The notes below the pieces were generated by a model that was given only the letters and a program-made list of their open reading frames with translations, was not told where the DNA came from and did not search any database. The position numbers and the translations under genes were made by a program. Positions 1-9,471 of a DNA stretch of 64,000 bases are shown here, piece by piece. The stretch covers positions 124,001 through 188,000 of the forward strand of contig NZ_FQUS01000008.1 of the NCBI RefSeq assembly GCF_900129315.1, given 5' to 3'. How positions within the stretch are numbered: the stretch's first letter is position 1; the number at the start of each line of letters is the position of its first letter. The stretch comes from Fodinibius roseus. GTDB lineage: Bacteria > Bacteroidota > Rhodothermia > Balneolales > Balneolaceae.

Positions 1-399
1 CCCTTTATGCGGATATCACCAAAGCTTGTCAATCTTAGTTGTTCTAATATATTATATAAACCCGGCCAGACAAGATACGCTAAAAATTATTTATTTCCGG
101 GATATAGCACTAATGCCCTATTTCATTATATATCGCATTGTGTGTTTGGTTCCCAATGGTTTTTAGGATCCCCCAAGGCCTGAAAATATGGTTTTGCAGT
201 GCCTTTTAAAGATGCTGAGGGAATGAATGCCCCGCTGGCACGCTGGAGATCAGTTAATCATATAACGGACTATTGAATAATAAAAAGATTTATGGAATAA
301 AATACTATCCGTGCTTAACGGATTAATGCTTTTTTATGCGTTTATATATTTGGAATCAGAGAAATGAGGCAGCAGCAAACAGTACTTTCGGGCGGTCGC
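1..399. other. Intergenic, no gene seen
   Basis: No convincing reading frame with family features was found on either strand here. The sequence is AT-rich at the left and ends at the 3' side of the minus-strand VOC gene. An open frame at 364-678 on the plus strand lies antisense to that gene and is taken as a shadow. Confidence 0.5.
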
Positions 400-1212
400 T
401 TAGCGGGACATTTCCTGTTCACGCCTTTTCAACTCTTCCTCCGAAACATCCTCTATATGGGTCGCCATCCACCACTGGTTGTCCCATTGATCCCTGATAC
501 CGGCGGAGCGATCCCCGTAAAATTCATCGGTGGGCTCGCGGAGGGATGCTCCCCCGGCCCCGATGGCCTGTTCGTAGGTTGCGTCCACATCCCTGACATA
601 CAGATGAAGCATAAAGGTGGTGGGGGGATAGTCCTTGGTACTGCTGGATACCATGAGGTGCGAATCCCCGATTCGTAGCGCAGAGTGCCGTATTAGTCCG
701 TCATCGGACTTCATCATGGATTCCACCTGCGCGTTGAACGCTTCCTGCAAAAAATCGATAAACGCCTGGGCACCATCGACAATCAGATAAGGGGTGATCG
801 TGTGATAGCCCTCGGGAATGGGACGTACCGCTTTTTCCCGGGCCGGTTCAAACAGCTCTATCGGGTTCCCTGAAGGGTCCAGCAGAAGTACCTGTTTCCC
901 CCCTTCGCCTTCCACGATGTCATTTCGAAAAGAGCCCCCTTTTTCCTGTAAGTCGGCATAAAACGATGCCAGATCATCGACCTCAAGCTGCATGCGGTTC
1001 CATCCGCCCGGTTCCGGCGACTGTCCGTCGGGCATATCCTGTCCCGCACCGCCCGCTCCCGGCTGATTCAGCAAAAGCCGGAGTCCCTCTTTTTCAAGGG
1101 CTGCGAAACCCGGGGCGGGATGCATCCGGAGCTCAAACCCCAGCAGGTTGGTATAAAAGTCAATTGCCGATTCCACATCATCTACGATATAACGGATAGT
1201 TGTTTTCTTCAT
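400..1212 (-). CDS. VOC (glyoxalase/bleomycin-resistance) family protein with two domains
   Basis: The protein has 270 residues and two vicinal-oxygen-chelate modules. The first (about residues 1-125) starts with a typical beta strand and the helix motif VESAIDFYTNLLGFEL and ends in DPSGNPIELFEP. The second (about 137-255) is of the PhnB-like type, with ITPYLIVDGAQAFIDFL and the end motif DQWDNQWWMATHIEDV. Such proteins bind a metal and act on small molecules or antibiotics, but the substrate cannot be read from sequence. Each half resembles a full family member, so this is a fusion of two different VOC subtypes. The gene lies 3' of an AraC regulator on the same strand with about 100 bp between, so co-transcription is possible. 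The function beyond the fold is unknown. Confidence 0.85.
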   Translation of the reverse strand: MKKTTIRYIVDDVESAIDFYTNLLGFELRMHPAPGFAALEKEGLRLLLNQPGAGGAGQDMPDGQSPEPGGWNRMQLEVDDLASFYADLQEKGGSFRNDIVEGEGGKQVLLLDPSGNPIELFEPAREKAVRPIPEGYHTITPYLIVDGAQAFIDFLQEAFNAQVESMMKSDDGLIRHSALRIGDSHLMVSSSTKDYPPTTFMLHLYVRDVDATYEQAIGAGGASLREPTDEFYGDRSAGIRDQWDNQWWMATHIEDVSEEELKRREQEMSR

Positions 1213-1315
1213 AACAGTGTTCCCCTGTTTGTTGTTTTTGCTTACCTGTGAATGTTCATTTCCAATATAGCGGGGCCGGGGGGATCCCTATTGTATAAAT
1301 GGGAGATAAAACGGC

Positions 1316-2131
1316 TTATGCCGGCACGTGGTTCTTAGCGTCTCCCTGGTTCCGGTAATATTCCGTGGGCGAAATGCCGGAAAGACGCTTGAAATCCCGG
1401 TTAAAATGCGGCTGGTCGTAGTAACCGCCGGCAAGCGCAACTTCCGCCCAATCCCGGATGTTGCGCTGGTGCATGAGCGTGAGAGTGTGCTGGAAACGGC
1501 GTATTTTGGCATACTGCTTGGGCGTAATGCCCACTATTTGCTTAAAAAGCCCGGAAAAATGGCGCCGGCTGTAGCCGATCTTATCCCGGATTTCGGCAAT
1601 GCGGGGCGTCCCGTTTTTGTTATTCAGCTGCGCAACGGAATAGATAACGGCCGGATTAGGTTGAAAGGATGTGTCAAGGCGCCGGGATAAAAAGGTCTCG
1701 AGCAGCTTGCATTGTGCTTCTGCAGATGCTGTTTCGATGAGCCGCTCTCGCAGTGCGGGTACCTGCGAGCCCACCAGGTCCTGGAGTGAGATAACATCGT
1801 TTGTGAATGCATGGGCCGGTGTATTAAACAGGGCCGAAAGAGCACCCGGACGAAAGACCGCACCTATGGTTGAAATGCGGGAGTGGGAGTCCAGGAAGAT
1901 ATTGTGAGTATGAATGCCCGTGATTACAGCAGGGTCATACTCTTTCTCTGTAGGAGAATCAGCCGTATCAAAGTGACGAAATTTTTGGTGTCCCATATTG
2001 ATGATCAGCTGAGAGGAGCCATTCGGCAATAACCGCTCCCGGGAACTCGCCGGAGTATAATTGTCACTGATCCAGATGAATTTTACATAGGAAGAAATCG
2101 GTCCGTTCGGTATGTATTCGTATTCCGCCAT
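1316..2131 (-). CDS. AraC family transcriptional regulator
   Basis: The protein has 271 residues. The C-terminal third (about 160-262) carries the AraC double helix-turn-helix: RIAEIRDKIGYSRRHFSGLF for the first unit and DWAEVALAGGYYDQPHFNRDF with GISPTEYY for the second. The N-terminal part resembles the DUF6597-type sensor domain (start MAEYEYIPNGPISSYVKFIW). This is the arrangement seen in many one-component regulators near small detoxification or metabolic genes. The VOC protein gene follows on the same strand and may be its target or partner; that is inference. No cofactor or ligand residues can be named. Confidence 0.9.
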   Translation of the reverse strand: MAEYEYIPNGPISSYVKFIWISDNYTPASSRERLLPNGSSQLIINMGHQKFRHFDTADSPTEKEYDPAVITGIHTHNIFLDSHSRISTIGAVFRPGALSALFNTPAHAFTNDVISLQDLVGSQVPALRERLIETASAEAQCKLLETFLSRRLDTSFQPNPAVIYSVAQLNNKNGTPRIAEIRDKIGYSRRHFSGLFKQIVGITPKQYAKIRRFQHTLTLMHQRNIRDWAEVALAGGYYDQPHFNRDFKRLSGISPTEYYRNQGDAKNHVPA

Positions 2132-2781
2132 GCAGAGGGGATTTTTTTAACATCAGTTAGATGATTTTTAGGTGGTGGTATAATGTATGTTCCCCAATAT
2201 TGTACCTAAAAGGGAAAACTGCAAGAGAGGGTATGTTCGTTCATTTTTTCTATGAGGTAACGCAAAAGGTCTCTTGTTCCATTTTTTGAACGACCAAAAA
2301 ACGGAACCCAAAAAAATCGCCACCTGAGAATACTTTGCCTGGGCTGCGCATCGCCAGGCCTGCAAAACGCAAACTCACTCGCTACTGCTCGCTTAAACAA
2401 GCATATTTGCGGACGGCTTGCCGGTGCTTGCTCCGTGGCGACTTTGAATTCGCAGGGTGGATCTAACTTCTACACTGTGCTCCTCCACCTCCGCTAAAAT
2501 CATTTAAATCGAATGCCTCCGACATTCTCAAATAAAAATAAATTCCTTACGTTTCGGTCAGCCCTGCCACCCCGCTGTCACCGCGCCCGCCTATCTTATA
2601 CAATCCACACTGGAAACTGGATGCCAGAACTCTGATATTGACTTCCGTAGTGAGCTTGAGTCCCAGTGCGGTTAGCAGAACTCCGAAGCTCATCCTGCGG
2701 GAGGGGTACAACATACAGGTACTTACCACCAGTTTATTCTTTTGTTAATTTTTCATTGAACCATTTTTCATTTACTACGCT
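2132..2781. other. 650-bp intergenic stretch without a recognisable gene
   Basis: No credible gene was found between the AraC start and rmuC. Short open frames exist on the minus strand (2168-2400 and 2547-2729), but none has a recognisable domain or start context. The middle (about 2300-2740) is richer in GC than its flanks and has gene-like composition, so it may be a decayed gene or an unrecognised repeat. The last 60 bp are AT-rich and probably hold the rmuC promoter. Confidence 0.4.
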
Positions 2782-4182
2782 ATGGAACTGATCTCAATCC
2801 TGTTTATCCTCCTCGGACTCATCCTGGGTTACGCCCTCGCGCATTTCAAATACAAAAGCAGTCAGCCTCTGACCAAGGAAGAAGCGGAGGCCCTGGAGCA
2901 GGAGCGGGAGGAGGCGATGCAGGTGATCTCCCGGCTCGAGGAGCGGAATGAGCGTTTGGATGCCGAAGTTTCCGAAGCGAAGAATACTTACCACCAGGAG
3001 CAGAGCCGTGCCAACGAAGCCGAGAAGCAGCTGGCCTCGCTCAGTGCGGACTACCGCAATCTGAAGGAGCGGCTCTCCGAGCAGAAAGAGGAGATGGAGA
3101 ACCTGCAGGAACGGTTCAAGGATGAGTTTGAGAACCTGGCAAATAAGATTTTAGAGGAGAAATCCCGGAAATTTACCGAACAGAACAAGGAGAAGCTGGA
3201 CCAGCTCTTGAAGCCGCTGGGCGAAAAGATGGAGGCGTTTAAGACAAAGGTGGAGGAGACGCACAAGGAGGATATCAAGGGACGCAGTTCGCTGGAGCAG
3301 CACCTGAAGCATCTGAAAGAGATGAATAAGCAGATGGCTCAGGAAGCCAAGGATTTAACGAGAGCACTTAAAGGAGAGTCTAAGACTCAGGGAAGCTGGG
3401 GGGAAGTGATTTTGCAGCGCATCCTCGAAAAGTCGGGGCTGAGCAAGGGCCGGGAGTATGAGATACAGGAGCATCATACCACCGACGACGGGCGCCGCCT
3501 GCATCCGGATGTGGTGGTGCACCTGCCGGACGAAAAGCGGCTGGTCATCGATTCCAAGGTATCGCTGACGGCCTACGAGCGTTTTACGTCGGCCGATGAC
3601 AAAGCGGAGCGCCGCCAGGCATTGAAACAGCATGTCAGCTCGCTGCGCAGCCATGTAAAAGGACTCAGCAGCAAAAACTACGAGCAGCTTTACGGGGGCC
3701 GCAGTCCTGATTTCGTACTTATGTTCGTGCCTATCGAATCCGCTTTCGGTGTGGCTCTGCAGCAGGACGCCAGTCTGTATTACGATGCCTTTGACCGGAA
3801 TATCGTGATGGTCAGTCCCTCCACGCTGCTGGCCACCCTTGCGACCATCGACAGCGTGTGGAAACAGGAGTACCAGAGTAAGAACGCGCAGGAGATTGCC
3901 GAGCGCGGCGGAGCGCTCTACGATAAATTTGTGCTGTTTGTGGAAAGCATGCAGGATATCGGTCAGCGTATTCGCCAGACGCGGGAGAGTTATGAGGAGG
4001 CGATGGGACGCCTTTCGGAGGGTCGCGGTAATATGGTCCGCCAGGTGGAGATGCTGCGTGAGCTCGGGGCTAAAACAGGGAAGCGAATGCCGGGTGAGCT
4101 GGCCGATCGCCAGCGGATTGGTACAGAGGAGGATGGGGATGATTACAGGGAGGAGAACGGGGAGGGAGACTCTATCCGGTGA
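2782..4182 (+). CDS. rmuC: DNA recombination protein RmuC
   Basis: The 466-residue protein matches RmuC in size and layout. A membrane segment lies at about residues 3-20. It is followed by a long coiled coil rich in E, K, Q and R (about 30-185). The conserved RmuC core begins near ALKGESKTQGSWGEVILQRI and includes HPDVVVHLPDEKRLVIDSKV, a nuclease-like PD-(D/E)xK region with D and DSK. The conserved PSTLLATLATI and AQEIAERGGALYDKF segments follow. RmuC limits inversions at short inverted repeats in Escherichia coli, and its nuclease activity is inferred from the fold. The charged tail is variable. It is transcribed alone and faces the small minus-strand gene at 4297. Confidence 0.95.
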   Translation: MELISILFILLGLILGYALAHFKYKSSQPLTKEEAEALEQEREEAMQVISRLEERNERLDAEVSEAKNTYHQEQSRANEAEKQLASLSADYRNLKERLSEQKEEMENLQERFKDEFENLANKILEEKSRKFTEQNKEKLDQLLKPLGEKMEAFKTKVEETHKEDIKGRSSLEQHLKHLKEMNKQMAQEAKDLTRALKGESKTQGSWGEVILQRILEKSGLSKGREYEIQEHHTTDDGRRLHPDVVVHLPDEKRLVIDSKVSLTAYERFTSADDKAERRQALKQHVSSLRSHVKGLSSKNYEQLYGGRSPDFVLMFVPIESAFGVALQQDASLYYDAFDRNIVMVSPSTLLATLATIDSVWKQEYQSKNAQEIAERGGALYDKFVLFVESMQDIGQRIRQTRESYEEAMGRLSEGRGNMVRQVEMLRELGAKTGKRMPGELADRQRIGTEEDGDDYREENGEGDSIR

Positions 4183-4296
4183 CAGGATACGGCCCGGGGT
4201 GAAAGCGCAGGAATGGACATGTGGGGAGGATGCGGGAGAGAATGAAAATATAAATGAGGAATTGGATGTCGTTTTTTGGTTGTATCCCCGCCGCCG

Positions 4297-4572
4297 TCAG
4301 CAAATGGAATCATTATTGGTCGGATCGGCATCCTGATGCTGGTTGATCAGCCGCTTGATCTCTTTCCGAAGGGCATCGGGCGCACAGGCGCAGGGGCAGC
4401 GAGACCCCATCAGCGATTTGATATTCTTTGCCGACTCATATTTCTTTCTAACATCCTTATGGTTGGCAATGTACTTAAAAAAAGCGGTGCGTTCTTCCTC
4501 ACTTACCTCATCGTCCACAACGGGGGTAATCAGTTCAAGCGCTTCATATTTTGTGAGGCTTTCTTTATTCAT
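4297..4572 (-). CDS. Small hypothetical protein, possibly anti-sigma-like
   Basis: The protein has 91 residues and no signal or membrane segment. Its N-terminus (ALELITPVVDDEVSEEERTAFF) resembles the helical start of zinc-binding anti-sigma factors of the zf-HC2/mycothiol type, where the sequence VDxExxxxExxxF is common. A late cluster of cysteines (CPCAC near residue 59-63) could bind metal or form disulfides. There is no sigma factor gene next to it, so the anti-sigma idea is weak. It lies convergent to rmuC and downstream of the methyltransferase gene on the same strand. I cannot assign a function. Confidence 0.6.
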   Translation of the reverse strand: MNKESLTKYEALELITPVVDDEVSEEERTAFFKYIANHKDVRKKYESAKNIKSLMGSRCPCACAPDALRKEIKRLINQHQDADPTNNDSIC

Positions 4573-4703
4573 AATGTTTTGTACCCTGAGAATGGCTTAG
4601 GTAAATTAGAGTGGCTCAGTTTCACTTTTTTCAACATTTAGGAATTCATTAGTGTTCCAATTCAAATGACCGATTATAAGAAATTATTTGAAAAGTTGAT
4701 TAT

Positions 4704-5576
4704 TTATCGGGCAGAAAAGAGATAAAACCCCCTCAGCATCGGTAAATCGGTGTTTACGGATGATAACAAGTTTTCACTGATCGCATCTGGACCGTATTCT
4801 TTCTGAATACGGAAGCCGGAATTCTGCAGAAGCGCCCTGAATGTTTTCATGGAAACACCGAATTCCGGTTTTTCTCCGACGATCCGAAGACTCGATCGAA
4901 AGATAAATCGATGGAATGAGGACAGTTCATTCAGTGCGAAATGGGTGCTGACCAGGACGGGTGAGGCAAAGTGACGGCGAAGGGTTGAAAGCAGTTCTGT
5001 GACAACCTTTTTTTCGAGATAATCAAAAAAACCTTCTGCAATGATTATCGTCTTTTTTCCCGGGTTGGGCATATGCTGCTGAAGGAGGTCGGAGAGTGAG
5101 TGGTCGGGCAGGGTAAGCGGCAGGATATCCGGCTGCGGTTTTCCCGGGTAGTGCTGCTCCAGAAGCTGCCTTTTCAATTGCGCCATGCGCGGAGTGTCGA
5201 GTTCCAGCGAGGGAATCCCCCGGCCGGCATACCGGAGTCCCAGGTGGTCAAAGCCAGCGCCCAGCACGAGTATTTGTCCATATCCCCGGTCCACGAGCTC
5301 ATCGACCATTTGTTCCATATACCATTTGCGCGCCAGGATATGCATAAGGTCCCCGGGCAAAAAAAGCTCCTCCGCTGCAATGTAAAAGGAGCGTACCGGG
5401 CGAAACCGGAGCCAGTGATGGTAATACTTCAACGGAAAAGGCAGCGACTGGACGACCTTTTCGTAAAACCGGACGGTGTGCCCGTCAAAAAGATCTCTGA
5501 ATTCGGCTTTTCTTGTCAACCCGAAAAATTTGATGGCTATGAAGGCGGCGGACTGACTGAGCTTATTTGAACGCAT
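4704..5576 (-). CDS. Class I SAM-dependent methyltransferase, PPM1/leucine carboxyl methyltransferase family
   Basis: The 290-residue protein has the SAM-binding loop ILVLGAGFDHLGLRY at about residues 103-117, followed by the acidic strand end LELDTP at about 127. The segment KKTIIIAEGFFDYL is the family's EG(L/V)xxYL motif. These features place it in the COG3315 group related to leucine carboxyl methyltransferases. Bacterial members methylate small molecules, and the acceptor is unknown. It is a single gene with no obvious partner. The start is an ATG giving a normal family length. Confidence 0.8.
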   Translation of the reverse strand: MRSNKLSQSAAFIAIKFFGLTRKAEFRDLFDGHTVRFYEKVVQSLPFPLKYYHHWLRFRPVRSFYIAAEELFLPGDLMHILARKWYMEQMVDELVDRGYGQILVLGAGFDHLGLRYAGRGIPSLELDTPRMAQLKRQLLEQHYPGKPQPDILPLTLPDHSLSDLLQQHMPNPGKKTIIIAEGFFDYLEKKVVTELLSTLRRHFASPVLVSTHFALNELSSFHRFIFRSSLRIVGEKPEFGVSMKTFRALLQNSGFRIQKEYGPDAISENLLSSVNTDLPMLRGFYLFSAR

Positions 5577-5771
5577 GAGTGCGCAAATGTAACGGTTTCT
5601 CCTATGAAGACCAACACGCCCGGCTATTATCAGCCCTCACCGGGATAAACTGAAAGAGAACCCGGAGTCAGGAGGGAACAAAATTCCCTGGCAGGATTGA
5701 TGTACGACCCGTAAGGGATCGGGGAAAGATCGATCGTCAATATTGAAATCCGGACCCGTGGAAGTATTGCA

Positions 5772-7235
5772 TCAGCCTTTCTTCAGGTCAAAGTAGAACA
5801 TCGTGCCCCGTCCCTCTTCACTTTCAACATGAAGGGTCGAATGATGAAGCTCAAGGATTTTTTGAGCGATAGCGAGACCGAGCCCCGAACTGCCCTTGGA
5901 CCGGCTTTCATGCTTTTTACCGCGGTAGAAGCGGTCGAATATATGGGGTAGTTCGTCTTTTGGTATTCCACAGCCGCTGTCCGTTACTGAAATCCGGATC
6001 TTTCCGTTGACTTCGGAGGCTGAAAGATCCACATTCCCTTTTGGAGGGGTATAGTGAATAGCATTATGGAGCAGGTTTGAAAGGGCCCGCTCCACCAGTC
6101 GGATATCGGCTTTTACAAAGGGAAGAGAACGCCTGATGTCGGTACGAAGCGAAATATTCTCTTTATTCGCTACCGGTTTGAATTTCAGCATCACATCCTG
6201 GCCCAATTCGGCAATGGAAAAGGATTCGATCTGTGTGTCCACTTGTCGCGCTTCCAGCTTTGAAAGCTCAAACAGGTTTTCAACAAGTTTCGAGAGTACC
6301 GTTGTATTTTTGAGGATGATATCGATGTATTCTTGCCTTTCGCTGTTATCCAGGGAGGGTCCTTTTATTTGGATGGTTTCAATGTATCCGCGGATGGAAG
6401 CGAGGGGACCCCTCAAGTCATGAGAGATATTGGCAATGAGGTTCCTCCGCATCCGATCGTTCCGGCGCAATTTTTCAATGAGTAAAACCAGTGTGTCTGC
6501 CATCGCGTTAAAGCTGCGGGACAGCTCTCCCAGCTCATCCTGGGAGTCGACTTCTATACGGACATCATGATTTCCCTGCTCAAAATCAGTCACTGCGGCG
6601 GCTATCTTTCGAAGACGCCGCGTTAAAAAACCGAAAATAATGAGACCGATGACCCCAGTAGCAAGTATGGCTGTAACCAGGGCCACCAAGCTGTTGCGTA
6701 CCACATAACTGCCGCGAACCATACTTAGGGCGGTCTCGTACTGCTCTCCCCCCAGAATGATATAAAGATATCCCGACCGGTCTCCTATCTGGATGGATGA
6801 AGCCGAAAAGGGTTTCTGTTGCCCGGGCTGGCGGGGGTCGGGACCCAGGATAAGGTTGGGGGTTTCCTGTCGAAGATAGGAATGAATGGCGGCAAGAGGG
6901 ACGGAGTCGGCTTTTACTTTTTGGGGAGGATCCGCAAAAAAAGCCAAAATTTTTCCCTCCGGGTCCAGCAGGTAGATCTCTATCCTGGGATTGAAGACCA
7001 TCATATAATGGATGGAATGGTGAATCTGCTCGAGAGGGAGGGTATCGCCGGGCAACGGCTCAAGTTCAGCGGCCATGTTGGAAGCGAGATCAAGGTTCAG
7101 TTTCTGATCGGCTTCATTAACCAGTTGCATGGAGGTGCGGTACGTCAAATAGGCCTGAACACCGCCCAGCAGAATCAGAAGGGCCAGGAAAATCGCGGAT
7201 ATCTTTCCATAAAAACTCTTAAAGAAGGAAGTCAT
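5772..7235 (-). CDS. Sensor histidine kinase with HAMP domain
   Basis: The 487-residue membrane kinase has two membrane helices (about 11-30 and 181-204) that frame a periplasmic sensor of about 150 residues. HAMP spans about 204-256. The phospho-acceptor His is about residue 272, in ISHDLRGPLASIRGY. The N box is NLLHNAIHYTP, and the G boxes are DSGCGIP and GSSGLGLAIAQ. It autophosphorylates and passes phosphate to the regulator encoded just upstream, with which it overlaps by four bases (ATGA), so the two are translationally coupled. The sensed signal cannot be deduced. Confidence 0.95.
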   Translation of the reverse strand: MTSFFKSFYGKISAIFLALLILLGGVQAYLTYRTSMQLVNEADQKLNLDLASNMAAELEPLPGDTLPLEQIHHSIHYMMVFNPRIEIYLLDPEGKILAFFADPPQKVKADSVPLAAIHSYLRQETPNLILGPDPRQPGQQKPFSASSIQIGDRSGYLYIILGGEQYETALSMVRGSYVVRNSLVALVTAILATGVIGLIIFGFLTRRLRKIAAAVTDFEQGNHDVRIEVDSQDELGELSRSFNAMADTLVLLIEKLRRNDRMRRNLIANISHDLRGPLASIRGYIETIQIKGPSLDNSERQEYIDIILKNTTVLSKLVENLFELSKLEARQVDTQIESFSIAELGQDVMLKFKPVANKENISLRTDIRRSLPFVKADIRLVERALSNLLHNAIHYTPPKGNVDLSASEVNGKIRISVTDSGCGIPKDELPHIFDRFYRGKKHESRSKGSSGLGLAIAQKILELHHSTLHVESEEGRGTMFYFDLKKG

Positions 7236-7951
7236 GGGTTAAGTTCATCAAGTTCTGTAAAGCGATAACCGACACCCCAAACCGTCTTTATATAAGTCGG
7301 ATCAGAGGGATCTTCTTCAATCTTGGAACGGAGCCGGTTTATATGGGTATTGACCGTATGTTCATAACCGTCAAACTGGTATCCCCATACGTTGTCAAGC
7401 AACTCCTGTCGGGAGAAAGTACGCCCCGGATGCCTGGCAAAAAGCAGCAGCAATTCAAACTCTTTGGCTGTCACCTCAAGTATCCGGTCCCCCAGACGGA
7501 CCTGGTGTTTTACCGGTTCGATAAGGAGATTTCCGAATGAAAGCGGATCCCGGCTGGTGCTCGCACTCATGGAAGGTTGTTGTGCGCGTCTCAGCAGTGC
7601 TTTGACACGCGCCAGCAGTTCGCGGATGCTGAACGGCTTGGTGATATAGTCGTCCGCCCCCAATTCCAGGCCCAGAACTTTATCGAACTCCTCGGATTTT
7701 GCAGTAAGCATCAGAAGGGGTGTCGAAGTATCGTCGGCGCGAAATTTCTTGCAAATATCGATTCCGCTCATACCGGGCAGCATCAGGTCGAGAATAATAA
7801 GATCATAGTCTCCCGAGGTAATCATCCGGTATCCTTTATGGCCGTTTTGGACAAACTCCACACTGTAGCCTTCATCCTTGAGGTTAATCTGAACCAGCCG
7901 CGCTATTTCGGTATCGTCTTCGATTATTAGTATGTTGGCCGTTGTGTCCAT
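7232..7951 (-). CDS. OmpR/PhoB family response regulator
   Basis: The protein has 239 residues from the chosen ATG. The receiver domain starts NILIIEDDTEIA, has phospho-acceptor D55 in LIILDLMLPG, and has the conserved lysine in LMLTAKS and the KPF motif in DYITKPFSIREL. The C-terminal winged helix of OmpR type shows the usual ELLLLFARHPGRTFSRQELL and RLRSKIEEDP with TVWGVGYRF. An open frame extends to 8023, but the extra 24 residues are not family-like, so the ATG at 7951 is preferred. It is the first gene of a two-gene operon with the histidine kinase. Its target genes are not evident. Confidence 0.95.
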   Translation of the reverse strand: MDTTANILIIEDDTEIARLVQINLKDEGYSVEFVQNGHKGYRMITSGDYDLIILDLMLPGMSGIDICKKFRADDTSTPLLMLTAKSEEFDKVLGLELGADDYITKPFSIRELLARVKALLRRAQQPSMSASTSRDPLSFGNLLIEPVKHQVRLGDRILEVTAKEFELLLLFARHPGRTFSRQELLDNVWGYQFDGYEHTVNTHINRLRSKIEEDPSDPTYIKTVWGVGYRFTELDELNP

Positions 7952-8156
7952 ACACTGAATTAGTATATCAAAAAAATAGGTGCTGCGGAAGTGGCGGTAG
8001 TTATTTGATCCGGAGGCATGCATTTCATTTGATACAGTCTCCGGATCAGATTAGGTAGTATTATGAAGAGCCGATCTCTACATCTGCATATACGAATAAT
8101 GAAAGCGTAAAAGGCGGTTGTTATCTGTCTGTTTTAAATATGAATGTAGATGGTGG

Positions 8157-9104
8157 TTATGGCATAACGCTGACAATGGGACAATTCACGATGGCTGCGC
8201 CTTCCGCCAGGATATCAGTGTTTTGGGCCGAGGTAAGGTCGGATACCATATCGAAATCGGCGTTGTCATAAATGTTTACAAACCAGAGAGGTGAGTAGTC
8301 GTCATCCGTTGGGATGGTTGCGGCTACATTGTGGGTCTGGTCGCTATCCTGTTCCGTCATAAATCCCGAGGGAGGTCCCCCTCCTTCTTCATCCGGATTG
8401 ATATTGAAAGTAACATAAATAGGGGAAGTGGGGACACTTCCGTCTCCTCCGGGAGAAAGCGCTTTTTCTTCAAAAGAGAAATAATAGACGACCTGTTCTT
8501 TGTACCAGCCGCGTATCAGGCCGGGCTCCTCTTCCCCGGTAAAGCGCTTGTTGGCCGTCGAACCCTCAGGCACAACAGGACAATTGACCAGCATGTCGGT
8601 TTCCTCAATTTCAAATCCCCGCTGTTGAATATCAGCCATGCTGGTTACGGTGTTGGCCGTATAGCCGGATGGAACAGTGACTTTGTGGACATGCCAGAAG
8701 TCATTATATCCCTCTTCGCCCGGAAGGACATTGATGATGTTGAGCTGACCGTCCACAGGCTGATCTTCTCCTTCGCGGAAGAGGACAAAGATGGGAGCCG
8801 GCTGGGTGGAGAGGACATCAAAGTTGTAATACTCGACGATCTCGCCGGCGGGACCGTATCCCTGTGTGATAAAAGGTCCCTGGTCGAAGTTAATCGGTTC
8901 ATCGGGTCCGGGAAGGGTGGGGTTGGAGCTCCGCCGGAAGAGGGTTCCCGCGGAGTCGCTAAACCGGTCTACGGATACCTCGGGCGCTTCATCCGGGTCT
9001 GTCACCTCCGGACCCGAGGGGTCATCTTTACAGCCGTCGATTCCAAAAGCTGCCAACAGCAAAAACACGAACAGATAGTTGAGTGATGGTAATTTGTTCT
9101 TCAT
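8157..9104 (-). CDS. Secreted lipoprotein with two DUF7482-like repeats
   Basis: The chosen start gives 315 residues and a lipoprotein signal peptide (MKNKLPSLNYLFVFLLLAAF, then a Cys preceded by Gly near residue 24). Upstream in-frame ATGs at 9149 and 9131 are possible but spoil the signal. The mature part has two related units. The first has YNDFWHVHKVTVPSGY followed by SMADIQQRGFEI and the end VNCPVV. The second has YSPLWFVNIYDNADF followed by SDLTSAQNTDILA and VNCPIV. The pattern of a (D/P)xW..N/H box followed by VNCP(I/V)V recalls DUF7482 proteins known from haloarchaea; that is from memory, not a search. The paired Cys could form a disulfide. The role is unknown, and the gene stands alone after the two-component operon. 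Confidence 0.75.
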   Translation of the reverse strand: MKNKLPSLNYLFVFLLLAAFGIDGCKDDPSGPEVTDPDEAPEVSVDRFSDSAGTLFRRSSNPTLPGPDEPINFDQGPFITQGYGPAGEIVEYYNFDVLSTQPAPIFVLFREGEDQPVDGQLNIINVLPGEEGYNDFWHVHKVTVPSGYTANTVTSMADIQQRGFEIEETDMLVNCPVVPEGSTANKRFTGEEEPGLIRGWYKEQVVYYFSFEEKALSPGGDGSVPTSPIYVTFNINPDEEGGGPPSGFMTEQDSDQTHNVAATIPTDDDYSPLWFVNIYDNADFDMVSDLTSAQNTDILAEGAAIVNCPIVSVMP

Positions 9105-9471
9105 GGTATTGAGGATTGGTTGGATTTTCATTTTGTATATATGATCCATGATTCGCCTGCTTCTTTAAAGCAGAACACCGGTAATATCCCATTTGAGAAG
9201 AGGAGAGTTATCACAGAAGTGTAACAAAAGATGTACTTCTGTATAACATAAGGTGAGGTTGACAAAGGTTTCATTTCCCGGACCCATTTTCATGGTAATC
9301 GAAATGAGAGAAAGAGGAGGAGACCTCCTGATAAAATATAGGTGAAGTTATTCTATTAAATGAATGATATACAAAACATTATGGAATATAAAAAACGCTA
9401 ATAATATGTAGACATTATTTCGCATTCATATGTAAATAACTCAGGGTATACCGGAAAACGGGTGGAACAGA
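9105..9471. other. Intergenic region, probably promoter of the lipoprotein gene
   Basis: No gene was seen in these 367 bp. The stretch is AT-rich, and the part next to 9104-9200 should hold the minus-strand promoter of the lipoprotein gene. The left end of the pseudouridine synthase gene (its 3' end) borders it. No clear hairpin was found. Confidence 0.4.

Noticed and set aside
170-215. Possible further copy of the repeat near the left edge
   Set aside because: AAGGCCTGAAAA and GGTTTTGCAGTGCC only partly resemble the ends, and no core is present.
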